Assembly: GCA_036741235.1 (NCBI GenBank)
Contig: DAINSQ010000225.1
Location: forward strand, 1 to 6,237
DNA length: 6,237 nucleotides
Source: JABWBR01 sp036741235
GTDB taxonomy: Bacteria > Bacteroidota > Bacteroidia > Chitinophagales > Saprospiraceae
Reading direction: 5' to 3'
Shown here: positions 1 to 4,844 of the stretch, piece by piece
Position numbering within the stretch: the stretch's first letter is position 1
How the letters are laid out: every line of letters starts with the position of its first letter
The notes under the pieces: model-generated
What the model saw: only the letters and a program-made list of their open reading frames with translations
The model's database searches: none
What the model was told of the DNA's origin: nothing
Translations under genes and position numbers: made by a program

Positions 1-53
1 CAACCTACAACCTACAACCTACAACCTACAACCTACAACCTACAACCTACAAC
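1..53. repeat. 7-bp tandem repeat (CAACCTA)n, cut by the left window edge
   Basis: Seven perfect copies of CAACCTA occupy 1-49, followed by a partial CAAC (50-53). The array touches the window edge, so its full length is unknown. It ends 7 nt before the methyltransferase ATG at 61. None of the seven codons made by cycling through the heptamer on the + strand is a stop, so the array is open in all three forward frames. It could be a 5' leader or promoter spacer, or part of an upstream reading frame. A 7-bp unit changes both promoter spacing and reading frame with each copy gained or lost, but nothing here shows that this occurs. Confidence 0.95.
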
Positions 54-60
54 AACACCC

Positions 61-867
61 ATGCCCACTCCCGATCATAACTACCTCTCCCTCAACCGCG
101 AACTCTGGAACGCCAAAGTGCCTTACCACCTGGAATCGGAGCTCTACGCCCAGGATGCCTTTATGGCGGGCGCCACCTCGCTGCAATCCATTGAACTGGA
201 GCAAGTTGGCGATGTAAAAGGCAAAACGCTGCTGCACCTGCAATGCCATTACGGGCAAGACACGCTCTCGTGGGCGCGCCTGGGCGCCTGGGCCACCGGC
301 ATCGACCTCTCCGACGTCGCCATTGAAAAGGCGCGCGAACTCAACGATAAACTGGGCCTCGATGCCCGTTTTGTTTGTTGTGATGTGTACGACGTGCCCA
401 ATCAAATCGACGAACAATTCGATATCGTATTTACGTCATACGGCACAATCGGCTGGCTGCCCGACATGGAGCGCTGGGCCGCCGTGATCAACCGCATGCT
501 CAAACCCGGCGGCGAGTTTCACTTCGTGGAATTCCACCCCGTGATCTGGATGTTCGACGACGATTTTAAATACGTGGCCTATTCCTACTTCCAGCAGGAT
601 GCTATCGTAGAGGAAACCCAGGGCACGTATGCCGACCGCGAGGCGCCCATCAAAAACACTTCGGTGAGCTGGAACCACAGCCTCCACGAGGTATTGGGCG
701 CCCTGTTGCGCCAGGGTCTGCGCATCGAACACTTTGCCGAATACGACTGGTCGCCGTACCGGAGTTTTCCCCGGATGACCCCCGCCCCTAACGGCGGCTG
801 GTATCTCGAAGGTTACGAAGGCAAATTGCCGATGGTGTACGCTTTAAAGGCGGTCAAACCGGAATAA
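61..867 (+). CDS. class I SAM-dependent methyltransferase, substrate unknown
   Basis: Encodes 268 aa, predicted soluble, with a Rossmann-type methyltransferase fold. Motif I is LLHLQCHYGQ (residues 57-66), the glycine-rich S-adenosylmethionine loop in the Cys/His-containing form seen in one branch of the superfamily. Asp82 in GIDLS is the acidic residue expected to bind the ribose hydroxyls, and Asp108 in VCCDVYD fits the adenine-binding position. FDIVFTSYGTIGWL (120-133) and MLKPGGEF (146-153) are the usual motif IV and post-motif strand. The aromatic-rich C-terminal part probably forms the substrate pocket. There is no signal peptide or membrane segment. ATG at 61 puts motif I at a normal distance from the N terminus, but the frame stays open upstream through the heptamer repeat, so a longer protein cannot be excluded. 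The next gene, tpiA, begins 36 nt downstream and gives no clue to the substrate. The fold and SAM binding are secure; the methyl acceptor is not known. Confidence 0.9.
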   Translation: MPTPDHNYLSLNRELWNAKVPYHLESELYAQDAFMAGATSLQSIELEQVGDVKGKTLLHLQCHYGQDTLSWARLGAWATGIDLSDVAIEKARELNDKLGLDARFVCCDVYDVPNQIDEQFDIVFTSYGTIGWLPDMERWAAVINRMLKPGGEFHFVEFHPVIWMFDDDFKYVAYSYFQQDAIVEETQGTYADREAPIKNTSVSWNHSLHEVLGALLRQGLRIEHFAEYDWSPYRSFPRMTPAPNGGWYLEGYEGKLPMVYALKAVKPE

Positions 868-871
868 ATAT

Positions 872-879
872 TATATTTG
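872..879 (+). promoter_or_regulatory. possible Bacteroidota -7 box for tpiA
   Basis: TATATTTG matches all six fixed positions of the Bacteroidota -7 consensus TAnnTTTG. It lies between the methyltransferase stop and the tpiA ATG, and would give a leader of roughly 20 nt. No TTTG sits at the expected 19-21 nt upstream; the nearest TTTA is 25 nt away. It is therefore a half-supported promoter, and read-through from the methyltransferase gene is the alternative. Confidence 0.35.
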
Positions 880-903
880 GCGCTGAAATCTAATACGAGC
901 ATT

Positions 904-1662
904 ATGTCGACACGTCAACGTATAGTAGCGGGCAACTGGAAGATGAACAAAAACTACCAGGAAGGCCGCGATCTCACTTCCGATATTATTCGATTGCTGC
1001 AACCCACCGATGTGAAAGTGGTGCTTATCCCGCCTTTTATTCATATGAAAAGCGTGAGCAATATCATACAAGACGTGATGAACATATACCTGGGCGCCCA
1101 GAATTGCCACCAGGAAGAAAAAGGCGCCTATACCGGCGAGGTGTCGGCGGCCATGCTCAAATCTACCGGCGCCGAATACGTCATCATCGGCCACTCCGAA
1201 CGCCGCGAGTATTTCGGCGAAACCGACGCCCTGCTGGCCAAAAAAGTGGCCGCAGTTTTGGCCAACGATATGCAACCCATCTTTTGCTGCGGCGAAAAAC
1301 TGGATGTCAGAGAAGCCGGTACCCACGAAGCGCTGGTCGCCCAACAACTGAAGGAAGGTTTATTTCACCTTTCCGCCGCCGACTTTGCCCGCGTGGTCAT
1401 CGCCTACGAACCCGTGTGGGCTATCGGCACCGGCAAAACCGCCACGCCGCAACAAGCCCAGGATATGCACCGCCACATCCGGCAACTCATTGCCGCCCAA
1501 TATGGCGAGGAACTGGCCGCCCAAACTACGATCCTCTACGGCGGCAGTTGCAACCCGGCCAACGCCCGCGAGCTTTTCGCCCAACCCGATGTCGACGGCG
1601 GCCTCATCGGTGGCGCCTCCCTCAAAGCCGAGGATTTTGTGGCAATTGTAAAAAGCTTCTAA
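904..1662 (+). CDS. tpiA: triosephosphate isomerase
   Basis: Encodes 252 aa, the normal length for this (beta/alpha)8-barrel enzyme, which interconverts dihydroxyacetone phosphate and glyceraldehyde 3-phosphate in cytoplasmic glycolysis and gluconeogenesis. All catalytic landmarks are visible: VAGNWKMN with Asn11 and Lys13, the electrophile His97 in IIGHSERR, the base Glu169 in AYEPVWAIGTGK, which leads into flexible loop 6, and the phosphate-binding strands YGGSCNPANA and GGLIGGASLK near the C terminus. The GAQNCHQEEKGAYTGE stretch (64-79) is the conserved dimer-interface loop region, of a type familiar from Bacteroidota. ATG at 904 was chosen because NWKMN then falls at residues 11-15, as in the family. 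An in-frame TTG at 877 would add nine residues, but it lies inside a candidate -7 box. The gene follows the methyltransferase by 36 nt and ends before the repeat block; no U-run terminator is seen after the stop. Confidence 0.98.
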   Translation: MSTRQRIVAGNWKMNKNYQEGRDLTSDIIRLLQPTDVKVVLIPPFIHMKSVSNIIQDVMNIYLGAQNCHQEEKGAYTGEVSAAMLKSTGAEYVIIGHSERREYFGETDALLAKKVAAVLANDMQPIFCCGEKLDVREAGTHEALVAQQLKEGLFHLSAADFARVVIAYEPVWAIGTGKTATPQQAQDMHRHIRQLIAAQYGEELAAQTTILYGGSCNPANARELFAQPDVDGGLIGGASLKAEDFVAIVKSF

Positions 1663-1744
1663 GCAATCCAAAATCAAACATCCTTCCGCCTTTCCCACTT
1701 CTTAGTTCAAAACTCCCGGGGCCTGGAGTTGCCTTGCACTCACC

Positions 1745-1759
1745 GGAGGCCCGGGGGCG
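1745..1759 (+). repeat. possible eroded fragment of the 44-bp repeat outside the left arm
   Basis: GGAGGCCCGGGGGCG matches 13 of 15 bases of the corresponding part of the 44-bp unit (GGAGGCTCGGGGTCG). It lies outside the left inverted-repeat arm. If it is a true relic, the array once reached further left and the arm was inserted into it. The match is short and GC-rich, so chance similarity is possible. Confidence 0.3.
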
Positions 1760-1772
1760 CCATGCGGAGGCT

Positions 1773-1819
1773 CCACCCCCGTCACGCTTCGCGCGACACC
1801 CCCGCGAGCGGGGGATAGG
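1773..1819. repeat. left arm of long inverted repeat, two hairpins
   Basis: A 47-nt arm that matches the reverse complement of 2199-2244 with two substitutions and a single-base indel (44 of 47 aligned positions identical). It contains two potential hairpins: GTCACGC-TTC-GCGCGAC (1781-1797), with one A.C mismatch, and CCCCCG-CGAG-CGGGGG (1799-1814), a perfect 6-bp GC stem. No T-run follows on either strand, so these are not textbook intrinsic terminators. The paired-hairpin plan resembles REP/BIME-type elements, but no family can be assigned. Confidence 0.85.
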
Positions 1820-2158
1820 GGCTCGGGGTCGTTTCACTCCCCTTGATGCTCTCAGTGCATGGAGGCTCGGGGTCGTTTCACTCCCCTTGATGCTCTCAGT
1901 GCATGGAGGTTCGGGGTCGTTTCACTNNNNNNNNNNNNNNNNNNNNNNNNNNNNNNNNNNNNNNNNNNNNNNNNNNNNNNNNNNNNNNNNNNNNNNNNNN
2001 NNNNNNNNNNNNNNNNNNNNNNNNNNCCCCTTGTTGCTCTCAGTGCATGGAGGCTCGGGGTCGTTTCACTCCCCTTGTTGCTCTCAGTGCATGGAGGCTC
2101 GGGGTCGTTTCACTCCCCTTGTTGCGTTCAGTGCATGGAGACCCGGGGCAGTACACGC
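1820..2158 (+). repeat. 44-bp direct tandem repeat array, interrupted by assembly gap
   Basis: A partial unit (1820-1838) is followed by full units at 1839-1882 and 1883-1926, the N gap, full units at 2027-2070 and 2071-2114, and a diverged last unit (2115-2158). Each unit begins CCCCTTG and ends GTCGTTTCACT, with CTCTCAGTGCATGGAGG in the middle. Units left of the gap read TTGATG and those to the right read TTGTTG; unit 2 also has GGTTCGG instead of GGCTCGG. Units abut with no variable spacers, so this is a minisatellite-like array and not CRISPR. The unit length is not a multiple of three, so a fixed-frame repeat protein is not encoded. Decay of the outer unit is typical of array edges. Copy number is unknown. 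Confidence 0.95.
1927..2026. other. assembly gap, 100 N
   Basis: Exactly 100 unread bases sit at a unit boundary of the 44-bp array: the left flank ends with the last base of a unit and the right flank starts with the first. One hundred is a common placeholder for a gap of unknown length and is not a multiple of 44, so the real sequence probably holds a different, likely larger, number of repeat units. Confidence 0.97.
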
Positions 2159-2177
2159 CCCAATAGCAAAAACCACC

Positions 2178-2196
2178 GTAAGCGCCCAAAGGGCGC
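2178..2196. repeat. GTAAG hairpin, copy 1
   Basis: GTAA precedes a perfect inverted repeat GCGCCC-AAA-GGGCGC (stem 2182-2187 with 2191-2196). A second GTAAGCGCC hairpin occurs 78 bp further on. The two copies bracket the right inverted-repeat arm. No T-run follows. Confidence 0.6.
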
Positions 2197-2198
2197 CT

Positions 2199-2244
2199 CC
2201 TATCCCCCGCTGCGGGGGTGGCACGCGAAGCGTGACGGGGGTGG
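2199..2244. repeat. right arm of long inverted repeat, two hairpins
   Basis: A 46-nt arm, the near-perfect reverse complement of 1773-1819. Its hairpins are CCCCCG-CTG-CGGGGG (2204-2218) and, on the minus strand, CACGC-TTC-GCGTG within 2219-2237. Relative to the left arm, the two substitutions break one base pair and create another in the TTC-loop stem, so both arms keep six of seven pairs there. That suggests the hairpins, and not only the primary sequence, are maintained. Confidence 0.85.
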
Positions 2245-2255
2245 CGGCCTTCGCG

Positions 2256-2272
2256 GTAAGCGCCGAAGGCGC
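2256..2272. repeat. GTAAG hairpin, copy 2
   Basis: GTAA precedes GCGCC-GAA-GGCGC (stem 2260-2264 with 2268-2272). It is the shorter sibling of the hairpin at 2178-2196 and lies on the other side of the right inverted-repeat arm. Confidence 0.55.
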
Positions 2273-2306
2273 GGATATCATGCCTCCGGGGGGCTCTACG
2301 TCCTTG

Positions 2307-2330
2307 TTCCGCCGCTGTCCGATGGCGGAA
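2307..2330. other. 7-bp perfect stem downstream of rarA
   Basis: TTCCGCC (2307-2313) pairs with GGCGGAA (2324-2330) around a 10-nt loop. It lies about 87 nt beyond the rarA stop in the direction of rarA transcription, so it could help end or stabilise that transcript. There is no U-run after it on the minus strand, so it is not a classic intrinsic terminator. Confidence 0.35.
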
Positions 2331-2368
2331 AAGGGGCATGTCTGAATGGCGATTACACGGATTTTCTG

Positions 2369-2382
2369 GATTCCGCGGAATC
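2369..2382. other. 14-bp perfect palindrome
   Basis: GATTCCGCGGAATC is a perfect dyad, 34 nt downstream of the rarA stop. With no loop it is better suited to binding a dimeric protein than to forming an RNA hairpin. It sits in a GGATT-rich context (ACGGATTTTCTGGATTCC) that resembles dispersed intergenic repeats, but no copy number can be judged from one window. Confidence 0.5.
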
Positions 2383-2416
2383 TCAAAATGAAAAAACCAG
2401 CATCAAACACCAAACC

Positions 2417-3700
2417 TCAATAACCATATTTCTCCTTCCACTCTCCCTTCAGCTTCTGCCGCAATTTCTCCTCAGCGGCATTGTGTTGGGGGGTGTAAAA
2501 CCGCTTGCCTGCTATTTCAACAGGTAAAAACTCCTGCTCAATAAAATTGCCGGGATAGTCGTGCGCGTATTTGTAGCCCTTGCCGTATTGCAACTGCTTC
2601 ATAAGCGACGTGGGCGCATTGCGCAGGTGCAGCGGCACCGGCAAAGAACCCGTTTGCCGCACCAACTCCATTGCTTCGCCGATAGCTACGTAGGCCGCAT
2701 TGCTCTTGGGGCTGGTAGCCAGGTAAATAGCCGCCTGCGACAGGATAATGCGCGCCTCGGGCATACCGATAGCGTGTACGGCCTGAAAAGCTGTCGTAGC
2801 CATGAGTAAGGCATTGGGATTGGCCAGTCCAATATCTTCCGAGGCGGCGATCATCATGCGGCGGGCGATAAACTTCACGTCTTCGCCGCCTTCCAGCATG
2901 CGCGCCAGCCAATACACGGCGGCATTGGGGTCGCTGCCGCGGATAGACTTGATAAACGCCGAGGCTATGTCATAGTGCTGTTCGCCGCCTTTGTCGTACA
3001 TCGCCAGGTGTTGCTGAATGGCCTGAGTCACTAACTCGTCGGTCACCGTCAGCTTTTCGCCGGGCGGCACGGTATCCGCCACCAGTTCGATGGCGTTGAG
3101 CAACTTGCGGGCGTCGCCACCCGAATACAGGAGTAGCGCCGTATTTTCCAGGATGTCAATTTCGCGCTTGCGCAATTCTTCATCCTGCTGCAAGGCGGTT
3201 TGGAGTATGCCCATCAGTTCCTCTTTCGACAGCGGATTGAGCACATATACCTGGCATCGCGACAACAAAGCCGGGATCACCTCAAACGACGGATTTTCAG
3301 TAGTGGCGCCGATCAGGGTAATCGTGCCGTCTTCTACCGCTCCCAACAGCGAATCCTGCTGCGATTTGCTGAAGCGATGAATTTCATCAATAAATAAAAT
3401 CGGCTTGGGCGCATTAAAAAAATGCTGGCCGCGCGCGCGCTGAATCGTATCCCGAACGTCTTTTACCCCTGAATTGATGGCGCTCAGCGTGTGAAAAGGG
3501 CTTTTAACTTGCTGGGCCAGTAAACGCGCCAGCGTTGTTTTACCTACTCCTGGCGGACCCCATAAAATCATAGACGGCAGCCTGCCCGTGGCCAGCGCTT
3601 TGGTAAGCACCGCCTGGGGCCCGATGAGATGTTGCTGACCCACGTATTGCTCCAGATTGGTAGGTCGCATGCGTTCTGCCAATGGTATCATTCCACTCAT
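2417..3700 (-). CDS. rarA: replication-associated recombination protein A (AAA+ ATPase, RarA/MgsA/WRNIP1 family)
   Basis: Encodes 427 aa, close to the E. coli RarA length of about 447. The family acts in the cytoplasm at stalled or damaged replication forks as a tetrameric DNA-dependent ATPase. Visible parts are the N-terminal PLAERMRPTNLEQYVGQQHL (6-25) typical of clamp-loader relatives, Walker A GPPGVGKTT (48-56), Walker B ILFIDEIHRF (101-110, Asp105/Glu106), sensor 1 GATTENPS (131-138), the arginine finger Arg148 in LLSRC, and sensor 2 GGDARKLLN (194-202). The family-specific C-terminal part follows, with YDKGGEQHYD (235-244), SAFIKSIRGSDPNAAVYWLA (247-266) and ARRMMIAASEDIG (279-291). All key residues are present. 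ATG at 3700 is the natural start; a second Met three codons in is possible. The gene is convergent with tpiA across the repeat block and divergent from the 3968 gene. I found no convincing promoter upstream. Confidence 0.97.
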   Translation of the reverse strand: MSGMIPLAERMRPTNLEQYVGQQHLIGPQAVLTKALATGRLPSMILWGPPGVGKTTLARLLAQQVKSPFHTLSAINSGVKDVRDTIQRARGQHFFNAPKPILFIDEIHRFSKSQQDSLLGAVEDGTITLIGATTENPSFEVIPALLSRCQVYVLNPLSKEELMGILQTALQQDEELRKREIDILENTALLLYSGGDARKLLNAIELVADTVPPGEKLTVTDELVTQAIQQHLAMYDKGGEQHYDIASAFIKSIRGSDPNAAVYWLARMLEGGEDVKFIARRMMIAASEDIGLANPNALLMATTAFQAVHAIGMPEARIILSQAAIYLATSPKSNAAYVAIGEAMELVRQTGSLPVPLHLRNAPTSLMKQLQYGKGYKYAHDYPGNFIEQEFLPVEIAGKRFYTPQHNAAEEKLRQKLKGEWKEKYGY

Positions 3701-3744
3701 AAACAGTCTTTTCCGGCATACAATTTATCAAAACAACACGGCAA

Positions 3745-3764
3745 TGTTGAATTTTTTTTCAACA
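3745..3764. promoter_or_regulatory. AT-rich inverted repeat upstream of rarA
   Basis: TGTTGAA-TTTTTT-TTCAACA is a perfect 7-bp inverted repeat around six T, 45 nt upstream of the rarA start and 14 nt before the TTTG of the divergent promoter. It could be an operator for either gene, or a hairpin in the rarA leader if transcription starts beyond it. Function is not shown; a low-complexity chance dyad is possible. Confidence 0.3.
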
Positions 3765-3777
3765 AATCGTTGTCAGA

Positions 3778-3809
3778 TTTGCAAAAAAATGAATAAAAAC
3801 ATATTTTTG
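3778..3809 (+). promoter_or_regulatory. Bacteroidota-type promoter for the 3968-5525 gene pair
   Basis: TTTG (3778-3781), a 20-nt spacer, and TATTTTTG (3802-3809) match the Bacteroidota primary-sigma pattern TTTG-N19-21-TAnnTTTG at every fixed base. Transcription would begin near 3812-3816, leaving a leader of about 150 nt before the ATG at 3968. The region is AT-rich, so chance matches are commoner than elsewhere, but both elements and the spacing agree. Confidence 0.6.
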
Positions 3810-3898
3810 TCTGCACAACCCTCCCATCTCTTTCTTGAGTATTTGCAGAGGCTTTCCAACAAACACTAACACAACGACAATTTTGTATTGCGCTTCAT

Positions 3899-3936
3899 CC
3901 TCAATGAGCCGATACCCCCATTGCCATTGAAGGAGG
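3899..3936 (+). promoter_or_regulatory. leader stem next to an off-position AGGAGG
   Basis: CCTCAATG (3899-3906) can pair with CATTGAAGG (3925-3933) with one bulged A. AGGAGG, a perfect Shine-Dalgarno core, occupies 3931-3936 and is partly covered by that stem. It is 31 nt before the ATG at 3968, too far to serve it directly, and no ATG, GTG or TTG start lies in the same frame between them. It may be accidental or part of leader control. Confidence 0.3.
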
Positions 3937-3967
3937 CTTTTATTACACAGAGAAAACACACACACAA

Positions 3968-4843
3968 ATGACGACCGCAACGCCTTTGTACCCACCCCCC
4001 TTTATCCACTCGTCTTTATTGGAAAAGACGGGCGGAGAAGCCCAGGATTTTATTATTGCCGGAGGAAAAAGTACGGTTGTAGTCGGCAAAAGCGGCATTC
4101 GCTTTGTCTTCCCCGCTTTTTCCTGCCAAAAAAACGACGGTTCGACTTACACTGGCGAAATCAGGCTGGAGCTCACCGAGTTGGCGCGCAAAGGCGAAAT
4201 GATTGCCGCAGGTATGTCTAATGCCGCCGAAAATCATCTGCACGAAAGCATCCTGGTATTTCACCTCGGTTTGCTGACAACCGAAGGCGAATCATTGCGG
4301 CTGCAAGTTCCGATAGAAGTAGCCATACCTGTTGACGAGTCGCGAGTCAATCCGCTCGCTTTTCAACTCTATAGCGCAGGGCAGTCTTCCATCCAATCTT
4401 TTACTACCGCTTCGATATTGCCCGATTGGCGACGCGCCGGCACAGGAAAATTAATCCTTCGCAGGATGAACGGGCATACTTATCTACAGGGGCTGGCTGA
4501 CCACGCCGGCTGGTGGAGTTGCTCGACGCCGTTGGCGTTAAAGGGCAAGCAACACATGATCAGCGCGAAATGCTGTTTTCCGCATCGCTTCGAAACCGGT
4601 CATGTTTCCGCTTTTCTGACCTTTCAGCGCGCTAATACGGTGCTGCGCATGCACGAAGGCAATCGCCATTTTTCTTCTTTTAACGTTCCGCTCAAAATGC
4701 CGGCCAGTATTCTGGCATTCGGGCAAGTGGGCGACAAGACTTATTTCTGCGAATCGCCTTTGAATGCCAACCAGGTTTTTTATTACCTTTATATGCAGGA
4801 AACGGATATTCCTACACTGGCCGAGTATCTCAACAAGCTTTGA
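3968..4843 (+). CDS. hypothetical beta-rich protein of a Bacteroidota surface-protein-like family, without signal peptide
   Basis: Encodes 291 aa; no named gene is recognised. The N-terminal half has the pattern FIIAGGKSTVVVGKSGIRF (28-46), then FPAFSCQKNDGSTYTGEIRL (48-67) and ELTELARKGEMIAAGMSN (68-85). I know this pattern from Bacteroidota proteins in which a ZU5-like beta domain carries a 'sets a value, fixed for a FP-x-F residue, then G-x-V-x-L-x-L-x-E' layout. The C-terminal half has GWWSCS (181-186), then alternating strands ending in ILAFGQVGDKTYFC and a terminal helix TLAEYLNKL, again as in those proteins. They are usually exported, but this copy has no hydrophobic signal segment at its proline-rich start. 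The frame is closed by a TGA at 3905, and ATG at 3968 is the first start. alkD begins 1 nt after its stop codon, so the two are probably co-transcribed and translationally coupled. The role is unknown; the family link is from memory of sequence style and needs a profile search. Confidence 0.8.
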   Translation: MTTATPLYPPPFIHSSLLEKTGGEAQDFIIAGGKSTVVVGKSGIRFVFPAFSCQKNDGSTYTGEIRLELTELARKGEMIAAGMSNAAENHLHESILVFHLGLLTTEGESLRLQVPIEVAIPVDESRVNPLAFQLYSAGQSSIQSFTTASILPDWRRAGTGKLILRRMNGHTYLQGLADHAGWWSCSTPLALKGKQHMISAKCCFPHRFETGHVSAFLTFQRANTVLRMHEGNRHFSSFNVPLKMPASILAFGQVGDKTYFCESPLNANQVFYYLYMQETDIPTLAEYLNKL

Positions 4844-4844
4844 T

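Larger units (their letters stand above)
1663..2416. other. non-coding structured intergenic block between convergent tpiA and rarA
   Basis: This 754-bp stretch has no credible gene. Long open frames cross it only because the 44-bp repeat has no stop codon on the + strand, and they contain unread N bases. In order it contains plain sequence (1663-1710), a GC-rich segment (1711-1772), the left inverted-repeat arm (1773-1819), the 44-bp tandem array with a 100-N gap (1820-2158), a GTAAG hairpin (2178-2196), the right inverted-repeat arm (2199-2244), a second GTAAG hairpin (2256-2272), a 7-bp stem (2307-2330) and a 14-bp palindrome (2369-2382). Lying at the 3' ends of two convergent genes is typical of REP-like palindromic elements and would suit bidirectional termination or mRNA 3'-end protection. 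That role is inferred. Confidence 0.8.
3701..3967. other. AT-rich divergent intergenic region
   Basis: 267 bp separate the divergent starts of rarA and the 3968 gene. It contains an AT-rich 7-bp dyad near rarA (3745-3764), a strong + strand promoter candidate (3778-3809), and a leader of about 150 nt with a small stem near an AGGAGG motif (3899-3936). No open frame here looks like a gene, and no tRNA-like fold was seen. Confidence 0.75.

Noticed and set aside
1..53. Telomere-like repeat
   Set aside because: The short unit is telomere-like in size only; it sits immediately before a gene in a bacterial context and is better called a microsatellite.
1799..1814. Intrinsic terminator for tpiA
   Set aside because: The stem is strong, but no T-run follows, and it belongs to a longer repeated arm; a termination role remains possible but is not shown.
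1820..2158. CRISPR array
   Set aside because: Units abut directly and are repeated over their full 44 bp; there are no variable spacers and no cas gene nearby.
1773..2244. Insertion sequence or composite transposon
   Set aside because: There is no transposase frame between the arms and no convincing flanking direct repeat. A non-autonomous element is not excluded.
1104..2345. 413-codon forward frame starting within tpiA
   Set aside because: It is an arginine/proline-rich shadow frame of tpiA that runs into the repeat and N gap; tpiA itself is unmistakable.
1859..2527. Long open frames through the 44-bp array as repeat proteins
   Set aside because: They cross unread N bases, start inside repeats or another gene, and exist because the unit has no + strand stop over its 44-codon cycle, which I estimate happens by chance about one time in eight. 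The unit length shifts frame each copy, and the segments outside the array look non-coding.
2538..2912. Minus-strand and plus-strand frames within rarA
   Set aside because: They are out-of-frame shadows of a complete, well-conserved gene.
3421..3442. Alternating GC run as a special structure
   Set aside because: It lies inside rarA and encodes ordinary family residues (RARG); it is explained by codon choice.
4764..4844. Longer N terminus for alkD
   Set aside because: The added 27 residues overlap the previous gene and do not resemble the family; ATG at 4845 gives the normal length and sits 1 nt after the preceding stop.
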